DNA of 64,000 nucleotides from Microbulbifer rhizosphaerae (GCF_014191725.1 NZ_JACHWZ010000014.1:62001-126000), one strand, 5' to 3'. Counted from the stretch's first letter, positions 18,541 to 28,158 are shown. The notes: generated from the letters alone by a model not told the origin. Numbers and translations: made by a program.

Positions 18541-18993
18541 ATGAGCGAAAGCGGAGAGAGAGCCAGAGCTGTGGGCATCAATCATGTCGCCCTTGATGTC
18601 CGGGACCTGGATGAGGCCATCGATTTTCTCGATGGCCTGTTTCAGTTCAAGTTGCGCTCCAGGAGTAAAGGCATGGCCTTTATCGAACTGGGTGACCAGT
18701 TTATCGCGCTTTTTGAAAATCGGGATACCGGAAAAGACGAGCACCGGCACTTCGGTCTGGTGGTGGATGACAAAAGCAAAGTCAAGGCGCGCCTGGATGC
18801 GTTGAACATTCCTATTCTCGGGGATCGGTTTCTGGACTTTCGGGATCCTTCGGGCAATCGCTGGCAAATTGTGGAGTATTCACAGATCGAATTCATCAAA
18901 GCTCCGCAGGTGCTGGAATTCATCGGTGCCAGCGGACTGGAGAAGGCTGACGATGCCAGGGAGGATTTGCGCAAAAAGGGCATCGAAATATAG
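18541..18993 (+). CDS. VOC-family (glyoxalase/bleomycin-resistance fold) protein
   Basis: 150 residues. The paired beta-alpha-beta-beta-beta pattern is clear: INHVALDVRDLDEAIDFLDGLF opens the first module and FGLVVDDKSKVKARLDALNIPI the second, followed by FLDFRDPSGNRWQIVEYSQIEF. Metal-ligand-like residues are His20 (NHVAL) and Glu in WQIVEYS. A GAGGAGAAAG ribosome site precedes the ATG. The family covers glyoxalases, dioxygenases and antibiotic-binding proteins; the substrate here cannot be told. Confidence 0.85.
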   Translation: MSESGERARAVGINHVALDVRDLDEAIDFLDGLFQFKLRSRSKGMAFIELGDQFIALFENRDTGKDEHRHFGLVVDDKSKVKARLDALNIPILGDRFLDFRDPSGNRWQIVEYSQIEFIKAPQVLEFIGASGLEKADDAREDLRKKGIEI

Positions 18994-19050
18994 CCCCGAC
19001 GGTTGGCAAGAGGAGACGCCCGAAATATCCAGGCTTCCCGGAACTTGCTC

Positions 19051-20337
19051 TCAGCCATCAGGCCACAGGACTATCACCAGTATCCCCGCCACAAAAGGCA
19101 CCGTGAACAACACCGCCACGCGCCGGAACAGCGCCCGCCCGCCCAGGGCAGCGGCGGCTCCTGCCTTGAATACCAGGTTGGCCAGGGTGGCGATCACCAT
19201 AGCCCGCCAGGCGGTGGATGTTTCGAGCAGGCCGTCGCCGGCGAGATTGGCGGTGGACAGGGTGATCGCGTCCACATCGGTAAAACCCGAAATCAGCGCC
19301 ACCACATAGATGCCGCGGCTACCGAAGTAGTCCTTGGCCGCTGCCACGGCTAGGGTGACCAGGGCGTAGAGGGCGCCGAAAACCAGCGCCGCGGAGAGCT
19401 CCGCGGGGTTGCTTTGGGTCGGCATCTCGCTCGCGTGATGCTCGGCAAAGCGATAGCCAAAGGCACAGGTCACCACACTGATCAGCAGCAGTGTGGCCAG
19501 CGGTGGCAACAGTGCAGCAGATACGCGCGGGGCCACCACGGTGATTTCCACAAACATGCGGATAAACATACTGGTGGAGGCGATCAGGATTACCAGTGCC
19601 GCGAGTCCCGCCATGCCTTTTTCCAGTTTTGCCCGGCGCGCGTAGCTCACTGTGGTGGCGGTGGAGGATATAAGCCCACCGATCAGGCCGCTTAGTAGGG
19701 TACCGGCGCGGGCGCCCACCAGTTTGTAGGCACCGTAACCGCCGAGCCCGATGCCCACGATCAGTACTACCAACAGCCAGATCTTGAAAGGGTTGAGTAC
19801 ATCGTAGGGGCCGAAGGTGCGGTTCGGCAGAACCGGCAGGATGATCATCGAAATCAGCGCGAACTGCATGATTGCGCGCAGATCCTGTTCCGGCAGGCGC
19901 TCGGCGAAAGCGTGCATACTGGGCTTCAGATGCAGCAACACGGCAATGGTACCGCCGACCACGACTGCCACCGTGAGTTCTCCCAGCACCAGGAAAGCGC
20001 CCAGTAAATACATCAGCAGGGCGGAAACCTCGGTGGTAATACCGGTACCTTCCTCCTCGCCGCGCAGCCGCTCAAGGTTGCCGAGCAGTATCAGTATCGT
20101 CATGCACAGCAGCCCCGTCGGTACCAGCCACGGAATATCCTGAATATCGCTCAGTCTTGCGGCCAGGGCACCGAACAGGGCAATCAGCGGAAAGGTGCGG
20201 ATTCCGCCCAAGCGGTCTGCGGTGCGCTCCCGCTGCAGTCCGATCAGAAGCCCGAGGCCCAGGGCGATGCCGAAGGCGATCAGGCTTTCAGAATCGACAA
20301 ACGCCTTCAGCGGGTCGGGGATGTCGTCCTTGGGCAT
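19051..20337 (-). CDS. MgtC/SapB-DUF4010 family inner-membrane protein
   Basis: 428 residues, nearly all hydrophobic, with about 12 predicted transmembrane segments. The N-terminal third has the MgtC/SapB pattern (FGIALGLGLLIGLQRERT...GGIRTFPLIALFGALAA). The C-terminal part is the DUF4010 domain (SGLIGGLISSTATTVSYARRA...GFTDVDAITLSTANLA). The function of this long form is unknown; MgtC itself concerns magnesium limitation and ATP synthase. It is a single gene, convergent with the VOC gene. Confidence 0.88.
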   Translation of the reverse strand: MPKDDIPDPLKAFVDSESLIAFGIALGLGLLIGLQRERTADRLGGIRTFPLIALFGALAARLSDIQDIPWLVPTGLLCMTILILLGNLERLRGEEEGTGITTEVSALLMYLLGAFLVLGELTVAVVVGGTIAVLLHLKPSMHAFAERLPEQDLRAIMQFALISMIILPVLPNRTFGPYDVLNPFKIWLLVVLIVGIGLGGYGAYKLVGARAGTLLSGLIGGLISSTATTVSYARRAKLEKGMAGLAALVILIASTSMFIRMFVEITVVAPRVSAALLPPLATLLLISVVTCAFGYRFAEHHASEMPTQSNPAELSAALVFGALYALVTLAVAAAKDYFGSRGIYVVALISGFTDVDAITLSTANLAGDGLLETSTAWRAMVIATLANLVFKAGAAAALGGRALFRRVAVLFTVPFVAGILVIVLWPDG

Positions 20338-20489
20338 TTCTGCATCATACTCCTGAGCTGTTTACCACTTCCATGGACACTCCGGGGACGATGTGCTTCC
20401 GGTAGCGGATTGCCTCTACATAATAGGTCAACCCGGTTTCTCCCGGCCCTGACGTTTACTTCATCGTTCAGCCGCACGGATCGCAGTTT

Positions 20490-21426
20490 CTACAATCCCA
20501 GTCGCTTAGCCACCCAGGTCAGTATTCTCTCAATCTTGCTTACAGGGCGAACAATAAACTTGTCCCGCACCCGCTTTTCGGGTTCCTTACCAATTTCCGA
20601 AAGCGTCGCGTCAAGAAGCAGCAGGTCCTCCGGCAAAAGCGCCAGTCCGGCCTCATCGGGCTGATAGCTGCTGCCCATCGGATAGTCCTGTCCCTGAGTT
20701 CGGGACATTTCGATATGGGTACCCATCAGCGCCGATATCCGATGGGTTTTTGAGAAGTCCACCAGACGCGCGATGCTGGCCCGATAGCTGTCCCATTCCC
20801 ATATATACAGGCGGCCGGGATAGAAGGTATCCCCGCTCAGCAGCCAGCGGGTGTGCGGGTCGTACACGGCAATACTGTCTTCCTTGTGACCCGGAATTGG
20901 GAGAACGGTGAGCTTGCGGCCGCCCAGGTCGATGGTTGCGGTGCCGTTTGGCCAGTCCGTGAAACCGAAATACTCCCGTACCGACGGGGCGCCCGACTCC
21001 ACCAGCGTCACACCGGGCTTTCCCCGGAACTGTGAATCGCCGGCAGTATGGTCCCCATGGCCGTGTGAGTGGGTGACCAGGAGCTTCAGTTCCCGTCCCG
21101 GTGTTGCCTGCTTGCGGCTGACAATCAGGCGTTGGAGGGTCTCATAGAGGAAACCGCCCGGCGTCTTCGGTGGCGCCGGTGTCCTGGACGAATACCGTAT
21201 GTTCGCCGAACAATACGTAGATAAACGGTGCCTCGGAGTCCAGGCACTTGTTCTGACGCAGGATATAGCTCGATTCGTCGTACTGGAATGTTTCTATCGC
21301 CGGGTCCGTATTGGTGGCACAGTCTTCCGATCCGTGAATCCATGTGTGCCCGTTGATTTTTTCTACCGCGTCGGCATGGGCGGAGAGTGTGGACGTGGCC
21401 AGTATGATGGTTGCCAGGTACATCAT
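20490..21426 (-). pseudogene. secreted MBL-fold metallo-hydrolase, frameshifted
   Basis: Reading leftward from 21426, a signal peptide (MMYLATIILATSTLSAHA) and the first beta sandwich run to DTGATEDAG near 21160, then the frame shifts by one base and stops. The next frame continues LYETLQRLIVSRK, the metal motif THSHGHGDHTAGD, GHKEDSIAVYDPHTRWLLSGDTF and a C-terminal extension to 20490. Removing one G from the GGG of GCCGGGCGG (plus strand about 21158-21161) restores a continuous protein of ~311 residues. All metal ligands survive, so this is a fresh lesion or sequencing error. It is downstream of greB in the same direction. Confidence 0.8.
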
Positions 21427-21487
21427 ATCGATCCCTCATTGTTTTTATATACGCTTCGTGCGGCGTCGGATATTTTCAGGAGCGGGG

Positions 21488-21988
21488 TTATTCCTGGTAT
21501 CGGATATCCACCACATAGTAGGTCACCCGTTTTTCCCCCATATGGATATTCACCTCGTCGTCCAGCCGACGCCCGAGCAGGGCACGGGCCACCGGGGAAT
21601 CCATGGAAATCAATCCCTGCTTTACATCGAACTCATCCGGGCCGACGATACGGTAGGTGAGGGTGTTGCCGTCGTCATCCTCAATGGTGACCCAGGCGCC
21701 GAAAAAGATTTTCTCCCGGTCGTCCGGAATGCGGTCCACCACGGTGACTTCCTCCAGCCGCTTGGTGAGAAAGCGCACCCGGCTGTCAATCTCGCGCAGG
21801 CGCTTCTTGCCGTAGATATAGTCGGCGTTTTCCGAGCGGTCGCCGAGTTTGGCTGCCTCGCTCACCGCTTGCGTGACCCGCGGGCGCTCCACTTCCCAAA
21901 GGTGTTTCACTTCCGCGCGCAGGCGTGCGGCACCTTCGGGGGTGATATAGCGGGAACCGCGCGGGCGCGGTGGTCTCCATCTTCCCAT
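21488..21988 (-). CDS. greB: transcription elongation factor GreB
   Basis: 166 residues. GreB binds the secondary channel of RNA polymerase and stimulates cleavage of backtracked RNA. The N-terminal coiled coil has YITPEGAARLRAEVKHLWEVERP...DRSENADYIYGKKRLREIDSRVRFLTKRLEEV. The acidic tip is conserved, and the C-terminal FKBP-like domain follows (VDEFDVKQGLISMDSPVARALLGR-type block). The pattern is GreB rather than GreA (YIYGKKRLREID). It starts 4 bases after the S9 peptidase stop, indicating an operon. Confidence 0.95.
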   Translation of the reverse strand: MGRWRPPRPRGSRYITPEGAARLRAEVKHLWEVERPRVTQAVSEAAKLGDRSENADYIYGKKRLREIDSRVRFLTKRLEEVTVVDRIPDDREKIFFGAWVTIEDDDGNTLTYRIVGPDEFDVKQGLISMDSPVARALLGRRLDDEVNIHMGEKRVTYYVVDIRYQE

Positions 21989-21992
21989 CGGC

Positions 21993-23942
21993 TTATTCCA
22001 GGTTCTCTATGGTAATGCCGGGCCCGGGTTCGGCCAGAGGGAAATTGAATATGCGGCTGTAGAATTCCAATTCGCCCTCCAGAGCTAACTTGATGCTGTC
22101 ACCGCCACGGAAGCCGTGCCCTTCGTTGGTGAAGGTGATATAGGCCACGGGAATTCCTTGTTGCTTGAGGGCGTTGACCATGGTTTCCGCCTGGCTGGGG
22201 GGTACCACCTTGTCTTCCAGGCCCTGGAAGAAAATCACCGGGCAATCCAGCTGGTCGACATAATTGATCGGCGAGCGCTCGCGATAGGTGTCTTCCGCCT
22301 CGGGCCAGGGGCCCACCAGTTTGTCCAGGTAGCGGGATTCGAATTTGTGGGTGTCCCGCGCCAGGGTGGTGAGGTCGCCGATGCCGTAGTGGCTGGCACC
22401 GGCCTTGAAAGTACTGTGGAAGGTGAGGGCGGCCAGCACTGTGTAGCCGCCGGCGCTGCCACCCTTGATCAGCAGCCGTTCCGGGTCGGCCAGGTCTTTG
22501 GCCACCAGGTATTCGGCGCCGGCACAGACGTCCTCCACGTCAAGGACGCCCCAGAGGCCCTTCAGGCGCTCGCGGTATTTGCGGCCGTAGCCGGTGCTGC
22601 CGGAGTAGTCTACATCGAGGATGGCGAAGCCCCGGCTGGTCCAGTACTGAACCTTCAGGTTCAGGCCCGCTGAGGTGGCGCCGGTGGGGCCGCCGTGGCT
22701 GAATACGATCAGCGGCGGTTTTTCGCCCTCTGGCGCCTGAAAATCGGGATTGTTGGGCGGGTAGTAAAAGGCGTGCACCTGCCGTTTGCCCGCGGGGAAC
22801 TCGATGGCCTGGGCCTGGGAAAAAATCCCGCTATCCAATCGGCTGCGGTTACTGCTGGCAATGGTTTCAAAGTTTTTCTTGTGATTGTCGTAGGTAATTA
22901 CCGCGGGGAACCTGTCGGCGCCGGCGCCTATAAATACCGCCCTGTGGCTCTCGCAGCGTACGCCCTCGATATCGCAGAAGGGCTGCTCAAGGATTTCGTG
23001 GCTGCGGTCTTCCAGGTCGATGGTGGCCAGGTGCCAGCGGCCGTTTTCGGTAAAGGTACAGAGGATTTCGTCGGAGGTGAGAAATCCGTAGGTAGACATG
23101 CCGAACACCCATTGGGGGGTGGCGAACTCCGCGTTTTTTTCCCACAGCGGTTTCTCTTCCCCCTGGCGGTAGATATTCCACCAGTTGTTCCGGTCGGAGA
23201 CGTAAAACAACTCGCCCTCCGGGGACCACTGGGGCTGGAATATGGATTCCTCCCCACCACCGGCGACTACTTTTACTGTTCCCGGCCGGCCGCTGTCGTC
23301 CAGCTCTGCCAGGCAGAGCTCAGTGGCGTCCCAGGGCATGTCGGGATGAGACCAGCGGAGGAAGCTGAACCGCATGCCATTGGGGCTGAGGCTCGGGTTG
23401 GAATAGAAATCCGTGCCCTCGGCGAGAATGCGCGGCGGGTTTTTCTCCGGGGCTTCCAGGTGGATGGCGACAATGCGGGCTATCGCCTCTCCGCCAATCG
23501 CTTCCGGGGAGCTGTCTTCCTGCACGCAGAGCAGCTGTTTGCGCCGGCGGTCGAGGAACAGATCCGCGTGGCGGTAGGGGCCTTCGGGGGTAATCGCCTC
23601 GGGCACCTGGCTGTCCAGGTTCATGCGGTAGATGCGCTGGTCGTCGGCGAGGACGAAATAGGCGGTGTTATCGCTAATCAGGTAACTGGCGCCCCCGTAT
23701 TCGTGGGCTTTTGAGCGCACACTCAGCGGAGCGGGAGTGATATCCCTGCGCCCGTCCTTCGGACAGTGCCGGACCAGTACCGAGCGCCCTTTTTCCGCCG
23801 GGCGGGATTCCAGCCAGTAGATGCAACCGTCCACCAGCCTGGGTTCGCTCAGGCGCACACTGTCCTGTACCAGCAGGTCGGCGCTGATCTGCGATTTCCA
23901 ACTGCCGTAGGGGGCCACTTTTTTTGCCGGGGCGTCGCTCAT
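21993..23942 (-). CDS. S9-family prolyl oligopeptidase-type peptidase
   Basis: 649 residues from the ATG at 23942 (AGGA nine bases upstream). An N-terminal seven-bladed beta-propeller-like region with repeated WSPEG/LSPNG turns precedes an alpha/beta-hydrolase domain (about 400-640). The nucleophile elbow GGSAGGYTV has Ser496; Asp577 (GLEDKVVP) and His609 (NEGHGF) complete the triad. No signal peptide is seen, so it is likely cytoplasmic. Such enzymes cut short peptides, often as dipeptidyl- or acylaminoacyl-peptidases; specificity cannot be assigned. It is first in an operon with greB. Confidence 0.92.
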   Translation of the reverse strand: MSDAPAKKVAPYGSWKSQISADLLVQDSVRLSEPRLVDGCIYWLESRPAEKGRSVLVRHCPKDGRRDITPAPLSVRSKAHEYGGASYLISDNTAYFVLADDQRIYRMNLDSQVPEAITPEGPYRHADLFLDRRRKQLLCVQEDSSPEAIGGEAIARIVAIHLEAPEKNPPRILAEGTDFYSNPSLSPNGMRFSFLRWSHPDMPWDATELCLAELDDSGRPGTVKVVAGGGEESIFQPQWSPEGELFYVSDRNNWWNIYRQGEEKPLWEKNAEFATPQWVFGMSTYGFLTSDEILCTFTENGRWHLATIDLEDRSHEILEQPFCDIEGVRCESHRAVFIGAGADRFPAVITYDNHKKNFETIASSNRSRLDSGIFSQAQAIEFPAGKRQVHAFYYPPNNPDFQAPEGEKPPLIVFSHGGPTGATSAGLNLKVQYWTSRGFAILDVDYSGSTGYGRKYRERLKGLWGVLDVEDVCAGAEYLVAKDLADPERLLIKGGSAGGYTVLAALTFHSTFKAGASHYGIGDLTTLARDTHKFESRYLDKLVGPWPEAEDTYRERSPINYVDQLDCPVIFFQGLEDKVVPPSQAETMVNALKQQGIPVAYITFTNEGHGFRGGDSIKLALEGELEFYSRIFNFPLAEPGPGITIENLE

Positions 23943-24271
23943 GGGCGGAGTTTCCTTTCTCATCATTCCTGTCTTGGTAGACGCGCATTTTGCCGATTGC
24001 AACAGGGGGGCACAAGCGCGCCTGTGGCGGCTGCGGGTTGCTGTTGGAGTGGGCGCCCTGTGGACCAAGTACTGCGGGGACTTCGCGCCAGGGTGGAATA
24101 ACTGAGACGCCGTTCACACACCAGTCGTGCACGCATCCACCCTTTATCTCCGTTCTATCAATTTCGCATCCCCGGTGAGAACCAGTGCGCGCCGCGCCGC
24201 GCGGTAATCTTTTACGCTCCGCCAACCTTATCGATACCGCCGATTTTTCAGCTGACCCACTGGGGTGAACT
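23943..24271. other. divergent intergenic region, no feature recognised
   Basis: 329 bases separate the divergent S9 peptidase and the large membrane protein gene. It must hold both promoters, but I find no well-spaced consensus pair, no hairpin of note and no small gene with a ribosome site. Confidence 0.5.
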
Positions 24272-26776
24272 ATGTCCGGCCAGCAAATGTTCCAGATTGT
24301 TTCCGCGGGAAAAACCCTGCGCGCCAAATCGCCGGCGCAGGTATTGCAGGATGCGGCGGCGGCCTTTTCAGTGCCTGTTCCCCAGGCGCGCAGACTGCTG
24401 CTCAAGGGCTGGGTGATCAAGGACCAGCTCTCCTCCAAGCAGGTACTGGAATACCGCGCGCGCCTGCAACAGGTCGGCCTGCGCGTGGAGGTCCACCCGG
24501 CGGGCAAGTTCGACAATCGCGCGTTGCTGGCCAAGCTGCAATTTGCCGAGAAGCGCCGCGAGCAACCATCCAAAACGGACACGGACAATCGAACGGAGAG
24601 AAAGGAGAGAAACGCGCAAGTCGCCAGGTTGCCGACGACTGTTGCCGAGGCAAAGCCCACAACTGCTGCCAACAGCAAGGCGAGGACCCAGTTGGAGTCC
24701 CTGTTCGGCGACTTGCCGGCAGCGCCAGGTGAATCCTCCGCGGATCGGGCCCAGTTGATTCTGGGCGTGCTGTTGGCCGCCCTGGTGCCGGGGATTTTTG
24801 TCCTGTTTGCAGCGCTGTGTATATACAGCGCCGCCCGCGCGCTCTGGCAGATTCCGCAGGCAATGATAGCCGGAGAGTTTAGCGCTTTCGTTCTATTGGG
24901 CAGCCTGCTGTCGCTGGGATTGATCGCTGCACTCGCGGCTCTGCTGCTTTGGCCTTTTTTTACCGCTGGGCGTTTTGCCGCGGAGTTTGAAGTGGCGTCG
25001 CTGCCACTGTCGAGAGATGGTGCGCCGGGCCTCCATCTGCTGCTGAGGGTTTTGGCGGAAAAGACCGGGTTGCCACAAGTGAGCCAACTGTCGGTTTCCG
25101 CCGGTGCCGAGGTGATGGCCGAGCCGACGCCGGAAGATATCAAGGCGCAGCAGTTACCGCTGCGCCTGGGCCTGGGTGCGGTGTGCACACTGTCCGGCAA
25201 TGAACTGCTGGCAATGGTGGCCCGCGCCCTCGGCGGCTATAAGGGAAAACTGCGGGGGACCACCGCTTGGCTGGTTCGGGATATTGCCAGACGACTGCAG
25301 TGGACGCAGTGGGCGCTGGAGAATGAACGCAGCGCGGTGTCGCCCGGCGGGCAGGTGGCGCCGCCGTTGAAGCCGCTGCACCGTGTACTGACGCTGGGAG
25401 GGCGTGCCGCCATTCCCCTGGTGGACAAGCTGCTCGATCTGCACCGTAGCCTCACCGGGCCCACCGCGCGACTTCTGGAGCGTCAGGGGGATGCCTGGGC
25501 GGCGCAGATCATCGGCAGCGAGGCCTTCGCGCCCTTTGCCGACAAATGGCATCAGCTGGTGCACGCGGAGCTGGTGGTGGCGGAAGTGAACCGGGAGGCT
25601 TCCCTGGCCGGTCAGCGGCTGGCAAATTATCCCGACGCCATCGCCTGGACACTGCGCAACCTGGACCGGGAAACCCGCTCGAATATCGAACTGGCGATGG
25701 CGCAGGCCTCGGATTCCTGGGACTGGACTCAGGCTGCGGACAACGAGCGCATCGCCTGGGCCGAGGAACTGTCTCTGGCACCCCTGGTGCAGCAGGATTT
25801 TTCGGTACAGAAACTCTTTACCGATTTTGGCGCACTTTGCAGTTCCGCCAGCGCGGCGGTTGCCGCAAAGGACAGCCAGGCGGTGGATAACATCCGCTTG
25901 CTATGTGCCAGCAAGGAGTCCGAGCAGGCGCAGCAGGTGTTGGCCGAGTATTTCAACCAGCTGCCGCCGCGCCGGTTTCTACCACTGGAGCTACCCGCGA
26001 ACGGGGAACTTCAGGCCATGGATTTGCAGCAGGCTATCGACTGGCTGCGGGGCAAGCTGGTGGAGCTGCGGGAGCAGGAACGCCGCCTGGACGACCTGCA
26101 ACTGCGCGAAGCGGCCATGCAACTGGGAGCGGCGCTGGTCAGGGCCCAGGTAAAAATCGAGCCGGAGGCATTCTTCCTGTCGGGGGCCACCCCCGCGGTG
26201 GCGGATGAGAGCCTGCGGGACAACCGCAGCCGTCGCGAGGAACTGGAGCGGCAGCGGAGGGAGATTTTCAGTGTTTTCTACCTGCGCATCACCCGCACGC
26301 TGGAATCCATGCCCGCCGCGGAGCAGAGGGACCGACAAAGCCGTCTGGAGCAATTGTCCGCCTACCGCCCGCTGGCGGCGAGACTGGAAAAGCTCGACGC
26401 CTACGGCGATATCTTCGGCCTGATGATCGACCGCCTGTCGCTGGACGGCAGCCAGCGAGAACTGCTGCAGAAATTCTATGCCCTGGCCGCCGGCGAGTTG
26501 CGGGCCTTGTGCGAAGCGGCGGGCAATACCGCCGTTCTGCGCGAGAGCGGGATGCCGCAAATGCTAGAGGAACGCATCGGTTCCAGCCAGGTGCCGGAAC
26601 TGCCGGCGGACCGGCAGCGATTGCGGGATACGTTGCAGGCGATGGAACTCAAATGCAAAAACGCCAGCGCCGCGGTGTGCGAGCATTACCGCATCCAGCT
26701 GGCGCAGCTGTTGCAGCCCTGCCTGGAACGGGAGCGGGCCCTCAAGGTGAGGCCCTTGCGGTTGGTAAGAATGTAG
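24272..26776 (+). CDS. large membrane protein resembling an M48 peptidase without HExxH
   Basis: 834 residues. Residues 1-85 form a small soluble module (FQIVSAGKTL...ARRLLLKGWVIK...YRARLQQVGLRVEV) of a type also seen at the front of other gammaproteobacterial membrane proteins. A charged linker, two transmembrane helices (about 162-188, 204-230) and a segment laid out like the M48 metallopeptidase core follow. LPLRLGLGAVCTLSGNELLAMVARALGGY (295-323) aligns in register with the M48 GL...L..EL.AV.AHELGH block, but HELGH is replaced by RALGG at 318-322. The remaining ~500 residues are helical, with coiled-coil patches. It is thus probably non-catalytic. Gene isolated; function unknown. Confidence 0.65.
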   Translation: MSGQQMFQIVSAGKTLRAKSPAQVLQDAAAAFSVPVPQARRLLLKGWVIKDQLSSKQVLEYRARLQQVGLRVEVHPAGKFDNRALLAKLQFAEKRREQPSKTDTDNRTERKERNAQVARLPTTVAEAKPTTAANSKARTQLESLFGDLPAAPGESSADRAQLILGVLLAALVPGIFVLFAALCIYSAARALWQIPQAMIAGEFSAFVLLGSLLSLGLIAALAALLLWPFFTAGRFAAEFEVASLPLSRDGAPGLHLLLRVLAEKTGLPQVSQLSVSAGAEVMAEPTPEDIKAQQLPLRLGLGAVCTLSGNELLAMVARALGGYKGKLRGTTAWLVRDIARRLQWTQWALENERSAVSPGGQVAPPLKPLHRVLTLGGRAAIPLVDKLLDLHRSLTGPTARLLERQGDAWAAQIIGSEAFAPFADKWHQLVHAELVVAEVNREASLAGQRLANYPDAIAWTLRNLDRETRSNIELAMAQASDSWDWTQAADNERIAWAEELSLAPLVQQDFSVQKLFTDFGALCSSASAAVAAKDSQAVDNIRLLCASKESEQAQQVLAEYFNQLPPRRFLPLELPANGELQAMDLQQAIDWLRGKLVELREQERRLDDLQLREAAMQLGAALVRAQVKIEPEAFFLSGATPAVADESLRDNRSRREELERQRREIFSVFYLRITRTLESMPAAEQRDRQSRLEQLSAYRPLAARLEKLDAYGDIFGLMIDRLSLDGSQRELLQKFYALAAGELRALCEAAGNTAVLRESGMPQMLEERIGSSQVPELPADRQRLRDTLQAMELKCKNASAAVCEHYRIQLAQLLQPCLERERALKVRPLRLVRM

Positions 26777-26895
26777 AAGCGGCCGCTGGCCGCGACCCCG
26801 GGAGCGCGGAGCTCCAGCTCCGCAACGGGCCGCAGGCCCGCCATAGATGGACTTCAGTTAAAACTGGGGGCTCCATCGCGGCCAACGGCTTCTAC
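26773..26895. repeat. diverged REP-like palindrome enclosing a GC double-hairpin repeat
   Basis: GTAGAAGCGGCCGCTGGCCGCGA at its left end and the matching GCGGCCAACGGCTTCTAC at its right are the REP arms seen at 8480, slightly altered. Between them, 26797-26842 holds a second repeat made of two hairpins, shared with 48604-48648 and, inverted, 50017-50063. The left arm overlaps the last codon of the membrane protein gene. Confidence 0.7.
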
Positions 26896-26909
26896 AACGG
26901 GTTTCAAGC

Positions 26910-27233
26910 CTATCCTCCGGCCAGTTTCACCTTGTGGCCGTGCGCCTCCAGCAGAGCCTTGATCTCCGCCCGCTTGTCCCCCTGGATCTCGATTACCCCA
27001 TCCTTGAGCGCGCCGCCGCAACCGCAGCGCTTTTTCATTTCCGCCAGCAGCAGCTTCAGCTCACCGTCGGTGCCCGGCAGGCCGCGCACGCAGGTGACAC
27101 CTTTGCCCTTGCGCCCCTTGGTTTCCCGCTGGATGCGCACGATGCCGTCGCCCTCGCGGCGGGCCTCCTGTTTCGGTTCCTCTTTGATGCGGCCGCGGTC
27201 GGTGGAATAGACCAAGCGGTTTTCTTTTGCCAT
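26910..27233 (-). CDS. yciH: SUI1/eIF1-family translation initiation factor YciH
   Basis: 107 residues, the size of E. coli YciH. The SUI1 fold region is clear: DGIVRIQRETKGRKGKGVTCVRGLP, LKLLLAEMKKRCGCGGALKDGVIEIQGDKR and LLEAHGHKVKLAGG. The bacterial factor can discriminate initiation complexes in vitro, but it is not essential and its physiological role is uncertain. Single gene, convergent with the large membrane protein. Confidence 0.95.
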   Translation of the reverse strand: MAKENRLVYSTDRGRIKEEPKQEARREGDGIVRIQRETKGRKGKGVTCVRGLPGTDGELKLLLAEMKKRCGCGGALKDGVIEIQGDKRAEIKALLEAHGHKVKLAGG

Positions 27234-27335
27234 ATCAACCTCCGCTTCATTTGGCGGGATTGTGGGGGGCGGCTTGGCCTTTGTCTAGCGGGGCCCCCGC
27301 CGCAGCGCTATAGTTGGCCGCAAACGGGAGGATCT

Positions 27336-28154
27336 ATGGCATTGAGCGGAAGACGGAAGTGGCTGAACGAGGTGATCTTCGGCACGGATACGCCAGCGGG
27401 CAAGTTGTTCGATGTGTTCCTGATCTGGGCCATTCTGATCAGCGTGGCGCTGGTGCTGCTGGTGTCGGTACAGGAGATCGCCGTCCGCTACGGCGAGTTG
27501 TTTTTTATCCTGGAGTGGATTTTCACCGGTCTGTTCACTATCGAATACCTGCTGCGTATCTACTGCTCGGTCAACCGTCGCTCCTACGTTTTCAGCTTCT
27601 ACGGTGTGGTGGACCTGCTGGCAATACTGCCCAGCTACCTGGCGCTGCTCCTGACCGGCGCCAGCACCTTGCTGGTGGTGCGCCTGTTGCGGGTGCTGCG
27701 TATTTTCCGGATCCTGAAGCTGGTGCGCTATCTGCGCGACGCCAATCTGCTGGCGCGTTCATTGTGGCAGTCGCGCCGCAAGATCATGATCTTCTACGCC
27801 GGTATGCTGGTGCTGTGTGTAATTTTCGGTGCCGTCATGTTTGTGGTGGAGGGCCCGGCCAATGGTTTTACCAGTATTCCAAAAAGCATCTACTGGACCA
27901 TCGTTACCATTACCACCGTGGGTTTCGGCGATATCACGCCGCACACGGTTGTCGGCCAGGCTATTGCGTCCCTGGCAATGCTAATCGGTTACTCGATTAT
28001 CGCCGTTCCCACAGGGATAGTGACTGCGGAGCTGGCCGGTGAGCTGGGCAGGGATAAGTCGAGCTATCGCTGCGACAACTGCAGCCGGGCCGGCCATGAC
28101 AGCGATGCAGAGTACTGCAAGCACTGCGGTTACAAGCTGGAGCAGGTGGAGTAG
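27336..28154 (+). CDS. voltage-sensor-type potassium channel with C-terminal zinc ribbon
   Basis: 272 residues, six transmembrane segments in Kv order. The S4 helix carries regularly spaced arginines (VVRLLRVLRIFRILKLVRYLR, 114-134), and the pore selectivity filter is TTVGFGD (193-199), specific for K+. After S6 the protein ends in a short zinc ribbon with C246/C249 and C261/C264. GGGAGG is the ribosome site. The next gene, a KdpD-like kinase, starts four bases after the stop, so channel and sensor are co-translated. It should mediate K+ movement across the inner membrane; gating by the ribbon is only a guess. Confidence 0.93.
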   Translation: MALSGRRKWLNEVIFGTDTPAGKLFDVFLIWAILISVALVLLVSVQEIAVRYGELFFILEWIFTGLFTIEYLLRIYCSVNRRSYVFSFYGVVDLLAILPSYLALLLTGASTLLVVRLLRVLRIFRILKLVRYLRDANLLARSLWQSRRKIMIFYAGMLVLCVIFGAVMFVVEGPANGFTSIPKSIYWTIVTITTVGFGDITPHTVVGQAIASLAMLIGYSIIAVPTGIVTAELAGELGRDKSSYRCDNCSRAGHDSDAEYCKHCGYKLEQVE

Positions 28155-28158
28155 ACGT

